Position numbers and translations under genes: made by a program. Under the pieces are notes generated by a model that was not told the DNA's origin, did not search any database, and was given only the letters and a program-made list of their open reading frames with translations. A stretch of 64,000 bases of DNA from Glebionis coronaria (Eukaryota > Streptophyta > Magnoliopsida > Asterales > Asteraceae), in the NCBI GenBank assembly GCA_025667525.1, contig CM046874.1, forward strand, positions 283,512,880 to 283,576,879, given 5' to 3'. Below, in pieces: positions 23,481 to 34,124 of the stretch; position 1 is the first letter of the stretch, and each line of letters begins with the position of its first letter.

Positions 23481-23902
23481 ACAGTGCGAAGAACAAGGGA
23501 AACAAAAAGCTACGAATCTAAACCAATCTAACCAAAATCAACCAAAAGATTAAACCAAACTAACCACAAATGATCAACTAATGTTAATCTATAAATCCAA
23601 ATCAATAAAACTAACAATAATAATCAAAATAATCAAAACCCACTTAATCAAATCAATAAAAACTTAAGAACATGAACATAAACATAAAGCATAAAGATTA
23701 AAGATTAAACAAGAAAGGTAAATAGGAGATTAACAAGAAAAGTAAAGATTCAATAACATGAAAAGTAAACTTACTTGGAATAAAAGAAATTAAGGTGCAA
23801 GATAATTAAGGAAAAATGACAATGAAATAGATGTGCAAGTATTAAAGGTGGAAGACTAATTGTCACTATTAGCCAACAAAGACAAATGAAATCTTAATGA
23901 TC

Positions 23903-23912
23903 CTATTTATAG
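23903..23912 (-). promoter_or_regulatory. TATA box of left LTR of E
   Basis: CTATAAATAG on the minus strand, about 440 bp inside the 5' edge of the LTR. The same sequence is at 31193-31202 in the other LTR, and close matches are in LTRs H and A. Confidence 0.8.
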
Positions 23913-24353
23913 TGGAGGAGGAGATGCTTAGTGGAAGCTTCCTCCTCTCTTTCTTCTTTCTTTATTTCTCGTTTAGTCCTCGTCTTCTTAATTCTTCGAC
24001 TTTTGTCTCGAGATTAATAAACTCGTCTTGTAATTTCTTCATTAATTTAGATTTGAGTTATTCGGTTTTTATTAAACTTCCGTCTTTAGACTTTTTCTTC
24101 GATAAATCTTCAGAATAGGCCTTGGACTTCCGTTCTTTTTGCACTCTTGATTTCTTGACTTAGTCTTTTATGTTTTCTTCGATAAAAAACCCGTGAAAGC
24201 CCGTGTTTTCCTCCCTTTTCACACTTTGATCCTAAATCACAACAAAAACACAAACCATGCATAATTCCGACATTTATGACATAAAATACACGTTTTAGCT
24301 TGGTTATTATTGTAGTTAAGTTGTAAAAAGGATGGGTGTTTACACACCTTTCA

Positions 24354-24369
24354 AATCCCCTACACTTGA
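24354..24369 (-). other. Polypurine tract of element E
   Basis: The minus strand reads TCAAGTGTAGGGGATT against the LTR start TGAAAGG. GTGTAGGGG is repeated three more times upstream (25976-25990, 26032-26046, 26267-26281). Confidence 0.85.
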
Positions 24370-26373
24370 CCATTGCAATGTCCTCATGCAATGCATTAAT
24401 TACAAAGCAAGATTACACTTTTCATCACAATCAATCCACATTGGCCTTTATTAAAGAGATAGAACAAAACAAGTGAAGAAATTAAAAACTTACCTTAGGG
24501 TTTTGGAATGTCGTGAATGTTTATCATCCTCAAATATTACGTTCCCCATACCAAGCTTAAAAACGAGATCATTCTTATTAAAAATTAGCAAACTAACATG
24601 AACTCATGTGGGCCAATCATTTACTTAGACTCCCTTTTTCCTAGGTGTATCTCTTATATTTTATTATTGTCTTGAATGATCACGAGGATGCATTGTTGAG
24701 TTATTTCGATAGTTATTTAGGCTGAAAATAAAGTGGGACGATTTAATTAATAGTTAGCTAAAGACAAAATCTTTTAAAACTGCTTCTCGGGACCTCATAA
24801 AGTTCATATCTTGGCATAACTCGCTTCACGATTTGAGACCTTTCTCGGACCGATATTTGGCAGCGACTTCATACTTCAAATCTTGAGAGACGTTCATGAA
24901 ATAATGGCCTTCTCTTCATAATAGGAATTTCTTCACTTGAAGTTTTGAGAGATTCTTCATACTTGGACCACGACTTCTTCATTTTTCTCCAATCTTTATT
25001 TTGGACTTCGATATACAACGATCCACCTCCTTTTAGGACTTGGATCTATTTATCCTCATACCTTGTTAGGGCCTTTTTAGATAGACTTCTCCATGATCTT
25101 TACGAGAGTATTTGCTTTTCGCCGTGTATCTCGATCCTTCATATTGATTGTTGATAAATGCTTCTTCACCTCACTTTTGGATCTTAGCAACAATATGTAG
25201 CCCTCATGCCTTGTTAGGGCCTTTTCGGACTCGCCAATATTCGCATCCCGCTTCAATAAGTTATGGCTTGGCTATGAAATCTAATCAATACCGAGCAACT
25301 TTTAAACGATCTTGGGCTAGAAGCTAAGTAACTTTTCAAATCGTACAACCTTATTTATTGTAGATAAAAATTTATTAGCAAGCGATGGAAGAATAGGCTT
25401 ATAATTAACTCACATAACTTCACGAAAGAATACCAAACTTATAATTGACTCTATCATCTCTCGTCCTCCACAGTTTAAAATCTCAAAGAATGAGACTCGT
25501 GGATGCTTAGCCTATTAAATCAAAGTTTTGGGTTTTCGAGTCGTCTATAGGATCTTGCAACTTCTTAGACTTTTTCAAGTTTAGAAATCTCATTTTAAAG
25601 TTCCCTTGATAAACGACTCTCTAGGATCAATTATAGGAACTTGCGAAAAGTTCTTGTTCTTAACCCGTGAGAGTTAAGACTTTCGCGTTTTAAAGCTCCC
25701 TATATAAAAGCCTAGCAAAACTTGACTTAAACACGTTAAGGATACTAGCTAGAGTAAACTTAGATAAGTAAACTCGGGTTGAGTCAAAAGATTCACAATG
25801 TTGAAAATTAAAACCACTTTATTAAAATTTATTCTAGTAAAGAAAGAAAATAACTATACAAAGGTAAAACTACTAGGCCAAAATAGATCAAAATTTTTGA
25901 AAAATGTCGAAAAATTGATTTTCCGGTTAAAATGAGGACAAATACAAGGAAAAGGCCACTTAACTTCGATAGAAGTCCCCCCTACACTTGATATAAACAT
26001 TGTCCTCAATGTTTAAGCATGTGGGAGTAAACTCCCCTACACTTAAGACATTGTGCACTTTGTTTAAATCTTGCGAATAACGAGACAACTAAAGAGATTC
26101 CTATTTTAATATAGAGAAATATAAAATAGTGAATCGAAAAGAGTTTAGGATAGAACCGGGAAGACGGAAACACGGAATCACGGGTCGTCAAAAATCATCA
26201 AGATTGGATCTTTGAAAGCTCGAATCCCTGAATAAGAGAAGAAAGGAAATAGCAAACACCAACGGGTCTCCCCTACACTTAGGATAAAGATAGCTAAAAG
26301 ATAGATACTTGAGTTGCCTCCCAAGAAGCGCTTGATTTTTGTTCACCGAGTCGTGAGCCTGACTCGACCTTGA
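24354..26373 (-). other. 3' non-coding region of element E
   Basis: It spans 2.0 kb with no credible gene. After the acidic ORF come a CGAGTC/GACTCG hairpin (26347-26366), two polypurine-like copies, the hairpin at 25995-26014, another polypurine-like copy, then about 1.5 kb of unannotated sequence, and a 23-nt hairpin (24371-24393) next to the true polypurine tract. Much of it is collinear with 45051-46360 and 53942-56020. Confidence 0.75.
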
Positions 26374-27264
26374 TTAGCTTAGGAAGAAGCATGAAACACA
26401 TCCACCGGGATCAAATACATAGTTTTCGTCCATCAAATAGCACACGCTTAAGGCGAACAAGGCAAGCCAAAGAAGAGTAGGCAAGGTTCCCTTAAGCAAA
26501 GATGGAGCACGGTGGGAGCAAGGGTGAAGAGGTGCAAGCATATCTCCAAGAGTTCCAAAAATCTTTCCTTTTATTTCATCAGATGGATACTGAGATGGCT
26601 TAAAAATTTCAATACCGGGGTCGAACACCTTTTCCTTTAAGGGAAAATAGCACTCAGGCTCAGCAGAATTTGAAGAACATCCGCTAAGAAAATGCACAAC
26701 CTCGTCCTCAGAAGGTGGACAAAGAGGTGTCAAAACATAAGTGCTGCGGATGTGGGTGTCGTCCGGTGTCGTCTCCTTTGAAAGAATTTTCTTCAAATCC
26801 GTAGAAGGATGAAGACCATAATCATCAAAGTCCAAAGGAGGAGCATCACTCTCATTTGGGAAGTATGTATTGAGAAAAGTAGAAAAGTCTTCCTCAAATG
26901 AGTAGTCATCCAAAGTAGGATCAAGTGTTGTAGGCGGAGGATCTTCATCATGAGAAGAATCACTCGAAAGAGTATCGGCCTGATCAAAATCATCATAAGT
27001 GGGCATGTCGGGATACTCGGAAGTAAAATCATCATAATCATCCCCATCGGAGCTAGAATCATCATCATAAGCATCATAGATCGGTGGGGAATCATATATG
27101 GGTGGAGGTTCCAAATTGGAAAGAGAATCATCCACATCATCTTGAAACAGTGGATTATCATTGCAAGAATCGAATAGAGGATTGTTGTAGACGACAAAAT
27201 CATCGAGCACATTAATCATATTCGCCGATTCTCTTCCATAGGATTTGCTTGTAAGCTTCCCCAT
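26374..27264 (-). CDS. Acidic ORF of non-autonomous gypsy element E, hydrophobic tail
   Basis: An intact 296-codon frame, 40 bp after the end of the protease frame. Residues about 20-170 are very rich in Asp, Ser and Pro (runs such as DDDSSSDGDDYDD). The C-terminal end has a hydrophobic stretch (TLPTLLWLALFALSVCYL) that could span a membrane, then DENYVFDPGG and a Cys/Phe-rich end. It has no RT, RNase H or integrase motif. The product of element A at 46361-46717 has the same position and an acidic character. I recall similar segments in Asteraceae predicted proteins. Function unknown; this frame survives better than gag in the same element. Confidence 0.6.
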   Translation of the reverse strand: MGKLTSKSYGRESANMINVLDDFVVYNNPLFDSCNDNPLFQDDVDDSLSNLEPPPIYDSPPIYDAYDDDSSSDGDDYDDFTSEYPDMPTYDDFDQADTLSSDSSHDEDPPPTTLDPTLDDYSFEEDFSTFLNTYFPNESDAPPLDFDDYGLHPSTDLKKILSKETTPDDTHIRSTYVLTPLCPPSEDEVVHFLSGCSSNSAEPECYFPLKEKVFDPGIEIFKPSQYPSDEIKGKIFGTLGDMLAPLHPCSHRAPSLLKGTLPTLLWLALFALSVCYLMDENYVFDPGGCVSCFFLS

Positions 27265-27303
27265 TTCAAAAACTTGTGCATCATCCCCGACTCTTAAGAT
27301 GAG

Positions 27304-27863
27304 TTAACATTTATCCACATCTATTAAAGCTCTACCGGTTCTCAAAAATGGGCGTCCAAGTATTAACAGAATACGAGGGTCCATTTCATAATCAACAACG
27401 ACAAAGTCGACCGGAAAAGTGAATGTTCCAACTTTAATGAACACATCTTCGGCAATACCAACGCGGTAAGCGAGAGTACGATTGGCTAGCTCAAGAGTCA
27501 TCTTGGTGGGTGTAAGGTCGGGCAATGATAAATTTTTCCAAATGCTGAAAGGCATCAAATTTATACTTGCCCCGAGATCGGCTAAGGCAGTAAATTCGTC
27601 GGTTTTTGGTTAAAAGTACAAGGTAGCACAAAACGACCGGGATCTCCAAGTTTTTTCCGAAGTTCTTTAAGAAGGATTGCAGAGCAATTTTCATTCAAGC
27701 GAGTATTAACAAACTCGACCATCTTCTCCTTCTTACTAAGCAATTCCTTAAACATCTTGACAAATTGTGGCATTTGGGCAAGAGCTTCAACAAGGGTAAA
27801 GGTGACGGTCATTCCGGCAATCTTTTCCAAAAAGTTAGAGACTCGAACGTCATTCTTAGTCAA
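27304..27863 (-). pseudogene. Element E retropepsin-like protease
   Basis: The N-terminal part (27582-27863) has VSNFLEKIAGM and LGDPGRFVLPC. A one-base frameshift lies near 27605 in a short A run. The rest (27304 to about 27606) carries the active site [31 protein letters not shown] and the flap-distal [17 protein letters not shown] site is usual for the Athila clade. No polymerase follows the protease: the next frame is the acidic ORF. The protein would cleave the Gag precursor. Confidence 0.85.
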
Positions 27864-29599
27864 AATTCTAGCCTTGTTGAGTCGAGAAGGGTAAGGAATG
27901 CTTGGGTTGGGTGGTGGAGGTGTAGAAGGTAAAGGTTGAGATGTTGAAGGGTTAAAGGTAGAAGGTGGGGTTGGAGGATTCTTCTTGGGTACTTCATCAT
28001 GACGAGGCGGAGACGGTAGTGGTGAACTAATACTAGGCGTGCGAGTAGGGGGGATAAATGGTGGTGGGGGGGTGTAGATGGTGTAACTGGGGGTGGGATA
28101 GATGGTCCTACTAAAGTAGATCCACTATGAGTAGTAATAGCACTCACATTCGCTCTCGGGTTGGTGACGGTGTTTGAAGGTAGAGAGCCCGAAGTAGAGG
28201 GTTGAGTGGTTGGTAAGAAACTAGCCAGCATATTCTTCAAATCATTCGTTTGATTGCTGAAGGAGGATTGTATATCATTTCGAAGCTCGGATCTAATGTC
28301 ATTCCCTTGCTTAGTGATATCCCCTTTCAAATTGATAATTTGGCTTTGCAGATTCTTAATTTGCTCTCCTTGGGTTCTTATTAAGGCTTCAACATCTTGA
28401 TTCATGGGTGGGGCTTGTTGAGCGGGTGGGCGATAAGGATTAGAAGCTCTAGGTGGGATTTGGTTGCTTCTAGTGTAGTTGTTGTTGGGGTTGTGGTTTT
28501 GAGGAGAAAAACCGGGTGAAAGATAGTTGTTTGACCGATAACTTAGCAAATTTCGATCCCCTTGAGATCGGGCTTGGTAATTTTCTGGTGAATAATTACC
28601 ATAAGTCGCATACACGTTTTCCGGATTGCCTTGAGTAGACGGACAATCAGTGTATGAGTGAGGACCGCCGCATGTCTCACAAGGAATGGCTACCGCTTTA
28701 ACATGTTGTTGTTGGTTTGAAGCGATGAGCAAGATATTTTTGTTCATTTCGGCCATCATGCGGGTGAATTCGGTCATGTCGGGGTTTGCTGAAGTAGAAG
28801 AAACATTGACTCTCGGGTTGTTCCTTGAAGAAGCGGAGGAATCCCAATTTTTGTGATGAGTAGTCATGTTCTGAATAAGCTCTCTACACTCCTCGGGTCT
28901 TCTTTTCATAAATGTGCCACCGGCGGCTGCATTAATCGTATCACGATCACGAAAAGTCAAACCATTGTAGAAAGTATCAATTAAGGTAACGGGGAGCATG
29001 TTGTCGTTTGGACATCGGTCGATCAAAACATTATATCTTTCCCAAGCATCAAAGAGAGATTCATCGGGTTCTTGCATGAATCCGCTAATTTGATTTCGAA
29101 GGCTCGTGACCATGGATGGTGGAAAGTAGCGCGACAAAAATCGTTGAGTCATGTCATCCTAAGTATGAATGGAATTCTTCGGGAGACGATCAAACCATTT
29201 TTCAGCGTGGTGGGATAAAGTATGTGGAAAGAGTTGAAGGCGAAGGACATCCATAGTAACACCGGGCAACTTCATGCTTTGAGTAATAGTAATGAATTTT
29301 TCTAGGTGCTTGTTGGCATCATCATCAAGCAATCCGTGAAATGGATTAGTTTGCACTTGTTGGATCATGTGATGCTTCAACGAAAACTCCGGAGACGTGA
29401 TTTGCATCGGCGCAATCGGTCCTCCTCGTCCAAACATTGTGGGTTGACAAAGCTCCTCCATTGTCCGAAGATCGGGCTGTGGAAGAACATTGTTGTTGTT
29501 ATTGTTGAGGTGCGGTGGGTTATTGTTGTTTTTCACACCTGCCATAGCTAAATCTTCACGAGTCTCGGGCTCTGGATAAATTGAAGATCTAGTACGCAT
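27864..29599 (-). pseudogene. Element E gag
   Basis: Block 29159-29599 opens with MRTRSSIYPEPETRED and carries the capsid core start (VLRLQLFPHTLSHHAEKWFDRLP). A TAG at 29159-29161 replaces the Trp codon of the capsid core. The frame goes on at 27860-29152 with FDAWERYNVLIDRCP, DTFYNGL, NAAAGGTF and a zinc knuckle CETCGGPHSYTDC (residues 158-170 of that block). Then comes an Asn/Pro/Gln-rich segment and a short coiled coil (about residues 255-310). A C-run near 28070 shifts the frame, so the last 60 residues of the open block are out of frame with protease. Start at 29599 lies 240 bp past the primer site. Confidence 0.88.
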
Positions 29600-29858
29600 A
29601 CACCTGCAAAAGCAAAAGAAAAAGATACCAAAGCAATAGACAATATATATACACTATAAAAATAAAAATAAAATCTTTTTGGATTTTTTGAAATTTTTTT
29701 AATTTTTTATGGATTTTTAACAATTTTTGATTTTTATGGATTTCTGGAAATTTTTAAGCAAGAAAAATAACGCTCACGAATGAACGGATCCCAAAAAGCA
29801 ACGCGTCTCTCACTGAAAACCGTTAAACTTAACGAAAAGAGCCGGCAGCGGCGCCATT
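29600..29858 (-). other. Leader and primer binding site of element E
   Basis: The site is TGGCGCCGCTGCCGGC on the minus strand at 29841-29856, tRNA-Asp type, two bases from the LTR. The rest is an AT-rich leader with T-rich runs (29670-29760) before gag. Confidence 0.85.
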
Positions 29859-31644
29859 TAATACGAAGCTTTTAGCCTAGTAAGAAAATTTTATCGTCCG
29901 ATCTTTTCGAATTGAGAAAGGGAAATATGTGCGACTCAGCTGTCTTTTGGTGAAACAAAGATATGATCGTTGTAGTAAAAGGAAAGTGCAAAAACTTTAA
30001 AGTAAAAGGCAGGTAAAATAAAGCTAAAAGTAATTAATAATAAATGACGAGAAATTAAAAGCAATTAAAGTAAATAACGCGAACTTAAAACTATCCTACA
30101 GGCAAACTTAAACTTAAACTAAGGCAAGCTTAAAATAAATCTAAGGCAAGTTAACTAAAAGTGCAACTAAGGAAAAAGGCGGGAAAAGTAAAGTTTAAAA
30201 CTTAAAAACTAAAAACAACTCATTCGGAATAAACCTTCGTTCGGAATAATCACTTGTACGGAATGTCACCTTCGTTCGGAATAATTCTTCTTCACTCGGA
30301 ATAATTACCTCACGTGGAATAAAAGCTTCATCCGGAATATAAGCTTATTCGGAATAATCAAACGAAATCCTTCATCCGGAATAATTAGTTCATCCAGAAT
30401 AAACCCTTTATTCGGAATATCAGGCTTGGTTCGGAATGTCTGCTTATCCGGAATAAAAGTCTTCGTTCGGAATAATCTGAAATTCACATGGTTCGGAATA
30501 ACTTTCAAACCTTCATTCGGAATGTCTTGATCCAGAATAAGTTGCTGAATCAGAATATCAAGTTGATCCGGAATATGTTGCTGATCCGGATTATTTTAGA
30601 CTAAAACCATTATTCAGAAAATCACTTCATCCGGAATAACAAGTTTATCCGGAATATTTGGTTTATTCGGAATGTCTGTTGATCCGAAATGAGCTGCTGA
30701 TCCGGAATAAACTGCCTTTATCCGGAATAATCAACAGAAAGCCTTGATTCGGAATAACCTGGGCAAACAAACAGTGCGAAGAACAAGGGAAACAAAAAGC
30801 TACGAATCTAAACCAATCTAACCAAAATCCACCAAAAGATTAAACCAAACTAACCACAAATGATCAACTAATGTTAATCTATCAATTCAAATCAATAAAA
30901 CTAACAATAATAATCAAAATAATCAAAACCCACTTAATCAAATCAATAAAAACTTAAGAACATGAACATAAACATAAAGCATAAAGATTAAAGATTAAAC
31001 AAGAAAGGTAGATAGGAGATTAACAAGAAAAGTAAAGATTCAATAACATGAAAAGTAAACTTACTTGGAATTAACGAAATTAAGGTGCAAGACAATTAAG
31101 GAAAAATGACAATGAAATAAATGTGCAAGTATTAAAGGTGGAAGACTAATTGTCACTATTAGCCAACAAAGACAAATGAAATCTTAATGTTCCTATTTAT
31201 AGTGGAGGAGGAGATGCTTAGTGGAAGCTTCCTCCTCTCTTTCTTCTTTCTTTATTTCTCGTTTAGTCCTCGTCTTCTTAATTCTTCGACTTTTGTCTCG
31301 GGATTAATAAACTCGTCTTGTAATTTCTTCATTAGTTTAGACTTGTGTTCTTCGATTTTTATTAAACTTCCGTCTTTAGACTTTTTCTTCGATAAATCTT
31401 CAGAATAGGCCTTGGACTTCCGTTTCTTTTTGCACTCTTGATTTCTTGACTTAGTCTTTTGTCTTTTCTTCGATAAAAAACCCGTGAAAGCCCGTGTTTT
31501 CCTCCCTTTTCACACTTTGATCCTAAATCACAACAAAAACACAAACCACGCATAATTCCGACATTTATGACATAAAATACACGTTTTAGCTTGGTTATTA
31601 TTATATTTAAGTGGTAGAAAGGATGGGTGTTTACACACCTCTCA
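29859..31644 (-). repeat. Right LTR of element E (5' LTR)
   Basis: It is 1786 bp, collinear with 22569-24353. TATA box at 31193-31202, ATTCCG array at 30220-30770. The outer edge TGAGAGGTGTG abuts element D integrase; an open frame seems to run from D into the LTR, but this is chance read-through. Confidence 0.93.
31193..31202 (-). promoter_or_regulatory. TATA box of right LTR of E
   Basis: CTATAAATAG on the minus strand. As this is the 5' LTR, this is the copy that would drive the genomic RNA. Confidence 0.8.
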
Positions 31645-31910
31645 AATTGCCCACTCGTTTGTGGGTGATAAGCCATAGAAAGCCGATGTGTAACCCCATA
31701 TTTCCATAGGACCCTTTCGAATTGGTCATTACAAAAATGGGTTCCACGATCGCTTATGATCGCACGAGAGGTTCCAAACCGAGAAAACAAGCTCTTTAAA
31801 AACTTGACTACCACACGAGCATCGTTTGTGGGCAAAGCTTTAGCTTCCACCCACTTAGATAGGTAGTCAACGACACAAGGAGTACTTATTACCACGAGAT
31901 GATGGGAACG
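31645..31910 (-). pseudogene. Element D integrase core, up to the E insertion
   Basis: It carries DYLSKWVEAKALPTNDARVV, the second catalytic Asp in IISDRGTHFCNDQF, and AYHPQTSGQ. E inserted directly after this Gln codon, next to the catalytic Glu, which now lies at about 22560. It is one base out of frame with the preceding block (frameshift near 31885). Confidence 0.9.
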
Positions 31911-32688
31911 GCCTCATAAAATCAATTCCCAAAACGTCAAAGATCTCACACACTTGGATGATATTTTGAGGCATTTTATCCTTTTGTGAGGATTTTCCTT
32001 GTCGTTGGCATGAGTCACACGACTTCACAAGTGCGTGTGTATCTCGGTAAATAGTAGGCCAAAAGAAACCGGCATCAAAGACCTTCTTCGCCGTGAGATT
32101 AGCACCGTGGTGACCACCTGTGGGTCCCTCGTGACAAGCTCTAAGGATATTAGAAGCTTCGGTGCCAAAAACACAACGTCGAATAATTTTATTCGCACAA
32201 GTCCGAAATGGGTAAGGGTCGTTCCAAAAGTAGAACTTGACGTCACGATAGAATTTTCGTTTTTGTTGAGTCGTCATACGCTTAATGATGAAGTTGCCCG
32301 AATGGTAATTTGCGATGTTCGCAAACCATGGGGTAGATGAGTCAAGCTTAGAATTCACTACACCAAGTGTCTCGAGAGGAAATGTTTTGGTAATTTCCTT
32401 GGGCGCGTAACTTTGGTGAGGATCTTCCAAACGAGAAAGATGATCGGCCGCTAGATTCTCGGCTCCTTTTTTGTCAAGGATTTCGACATCAAATTCTTGT
32501 AGGAGGAGAATCCAACGAAGTAATCTCGGCTTTTCATCTTGTTTAGCCATGAGATACTTGATAGCCGAATGATCCGTATACACTATGCATCGAGTCAAGA
32601 CGAGGTAAGGTCGGAATTTCTCAAAAAAATACACCATGGCAAGGAATTCCTTTTCCGTTGTTGTGTATCTTAGTTGAGCCTCGATCAT
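31867..32688 (-). pseudogene. Element D RNase H and integrase zinc-binding domain
   Basis: An open 273-codon block. RNase H region: [41 protein letters not shown]. Then the integrase HHCC domain with [16 protein letters not shown] and [10 protein letters not shown], and the first catalytic Asp in [14 protein letters not shown]. It joins RT through a one-base frameshift at about 32685-32690 and the integrase core through another near 31885. Confidence 0.9.
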
Positions 32689-34109
32689 CTCTTGCTAGAA
32701 TAGTGAATAGGTAAGAAATGCTTATCATGACGTTGCCCCAAAACGGCCCCAATGGCGTAATCACTAGCATCACACATGAGCTCAAAGGGGAGGTTCCATA
32801 TGGGAGCAACAAGAATGGGAGCTTCAGGAAGTTTCCTTTTAAGGATTTCAAAGACTCGTACACAATCTTCGTTAAAGACAAAAGGAGCATCTTTTTCGAG
32901 GAGATGTGTAATAGGTCGAGAAATATTTGAAAAATCCTTGATGAATCGACGATAAAAGCCCGCGTGGCCTAGGAAACTCCTAACTCCCTTGACGGTTTTG
33001 GGATGAGTTAATTTGACGATGACGTCTACCTTAGCTTTGTCTACCTTAATCCCCGCTTTCGAGACCTTGTGCCCTAAGACGATTCCTTCCTTAACCATGA
33101 AATGACATTTTTCCCAATTGAGCACAAGTTTGGTTTCCTCACAACGTTTCAACATTCTCTCAAGATTCGACAAACACGAAGTAAACGAACAACCAAACAC
33201 GGAAACATCATCCATAAAGACTTCCATCGTCTTCTCGATCATATCATGAAAAATAGCCATCGTGCATCGTTGAAAATTTCCCGGTGCGTTGCAAAGTCCG
33301 AATGGCATTCTACGATATGCAAACGTTCCATATGGACACATAAACATAGTTTTTTCTTGATCACGAGGATCGATGGGGATTTGGAAGTAACCGGAAAAAC
33401 CATCTAAAAAGCAATAAAAATCGTTTCCCACGAGATGCTCCAACATTTGGTCCATGAAGGGCAAGGGAAAATGGTCTTTACGAGTGGCGTCATTCAACTT
33501 ACGATAGTCGATACACACGCTCCAACCGGTCACGAGTCGAGTTGGAATTAACTCGTTGGAATCGTTTGGCACAACGATCATTCCTCCCTTCTTAGGGACA
33601 CAATGAATAGGACTCACCCAAGGGCTATCGGAAATAGGGTAAATCATTCCCGCGTCAAGGAGTTTAAGGACTTCCTTTTTGATGACGTCATGAATTTTGG
33701 GGTTCACCCTCCTTTGACATTGGATTGCGGGTTTGTAGTCCTCCTTCATTAAGATTTTATGGGTACAAAATTTGGGATCAATCCCCTTAATGTCGGATAA
33801 TTTCCATGCAATTGCTCCTTTGTGGTCCTTTAGAACATCGATAAGTGCGGTTTTTTCATCATTCGAAAGATCTTTCGCAATAATAACCGGCAACTTATCG
33901 TCCTCCTCCAAGAATACGTACTCAAGATGAGGAGGTAAATCTTTCAACTCGAGGATTGGTGGTTCCTCAATTGAAGATTTGGGCTCGATACTAAAAACCT
34001 CCTCGGGTGGAGGAAATAGGAAATCGTTAAGAAAATCCTTGATAGTCAAAAAGTCCTCATCGTTGTCGAGGTCTTCGTCACAAGTATGTGGAACATCAAA
34101 TTCTTCCAA
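32685..34109 (-). pseudogene. Element D reverse transcriptase
   Basis: An open 474-codon block. An acidic entry region (residues 1-110) links it to protease. RT: QCQRRVNPKIHDVIKKEV (130-147), SPWVSPIHCVPKKGG (162-176), first Asp in FLDGFSGYFQI (D236), YRRMPFGLCNAP, catalytic FMDD at 298-301 followed by VSVFG, then the thumb/connection with FLGHAGFYRRFIKDFS. All polymerase residues that I can check are intact. The same frame as protease, broken only by a TAA at 34125-34127. Athila lineage by the FMDDxSVFG motif. Broken as part of a polyprotein by flanking frameshifts. Confidence 0.92.
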
Positions 34110-34124
34110 CGTAAAACCACCACC

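Larger units (their letters stand above)
22569..24353 (-). repeat. Left LTR of element E (3' LTR)
   Basis: The minus strand starts TGAAAGGTGTGTAAACACCC and ends GCTTCGTATTA, so the termini are TG...TA rather than TG...CA. A TATA box lies at 23903-23912. Downstream of it, in the transcribed part, 22930-23480 holds over 20 copies of ATTCCGAAT/ATTCCGGAT. It has no gene; a 67-residue open frame over the array is a by-product of the repeats. Confidence 0.93.
22569..31644 (-). mobile_element. Element E: gypsy retrotransposon with gag-protease but no RT or integrase
   Basis: LTRs of 1785 bp (22569-24353) and 1786 bp (29859-31644), primer site 29841-29856, polypurine tract 24354-24369, internal region 5.5 kb. 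The flanks are ACTTG (22564-22568) and AATTG (31645-31649), a duplication with one mismatch. The LTRs differ at roughly 2 percent of sites by eye, so E is the youngest insertion that I can date here. Coding capacity is gag, protease and an acidic ORF. About 2 kb of structured 3' non-coding sequence follows. Shared primer site and 3' UTR parts suggest that it depended on a D-like helper (inference). Confidence 0.92.

Noticed and set aside
24110..24391. 93-residue ORF with FERCVNTHPFYN
   Set aside because: LTR edge and polypurine region of E; same sequence as the read-through tail at the other LTR.
26793..27212. Met/Leu/Ile-rich ORF resembling a membrane protein, and a plus-strand Ile-rich ORF
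   Set aside because: Shadows of the Asp/Ser-rich acidic ORF of E: GAT/TCA codons read out of phase give Met and Ile.
31362..31895. 177-residue ORF that seems to fuse integrase to a new C-terminus
   Set aside because: Read-through from D integrase into LTR E; the tail is LTR sequence.
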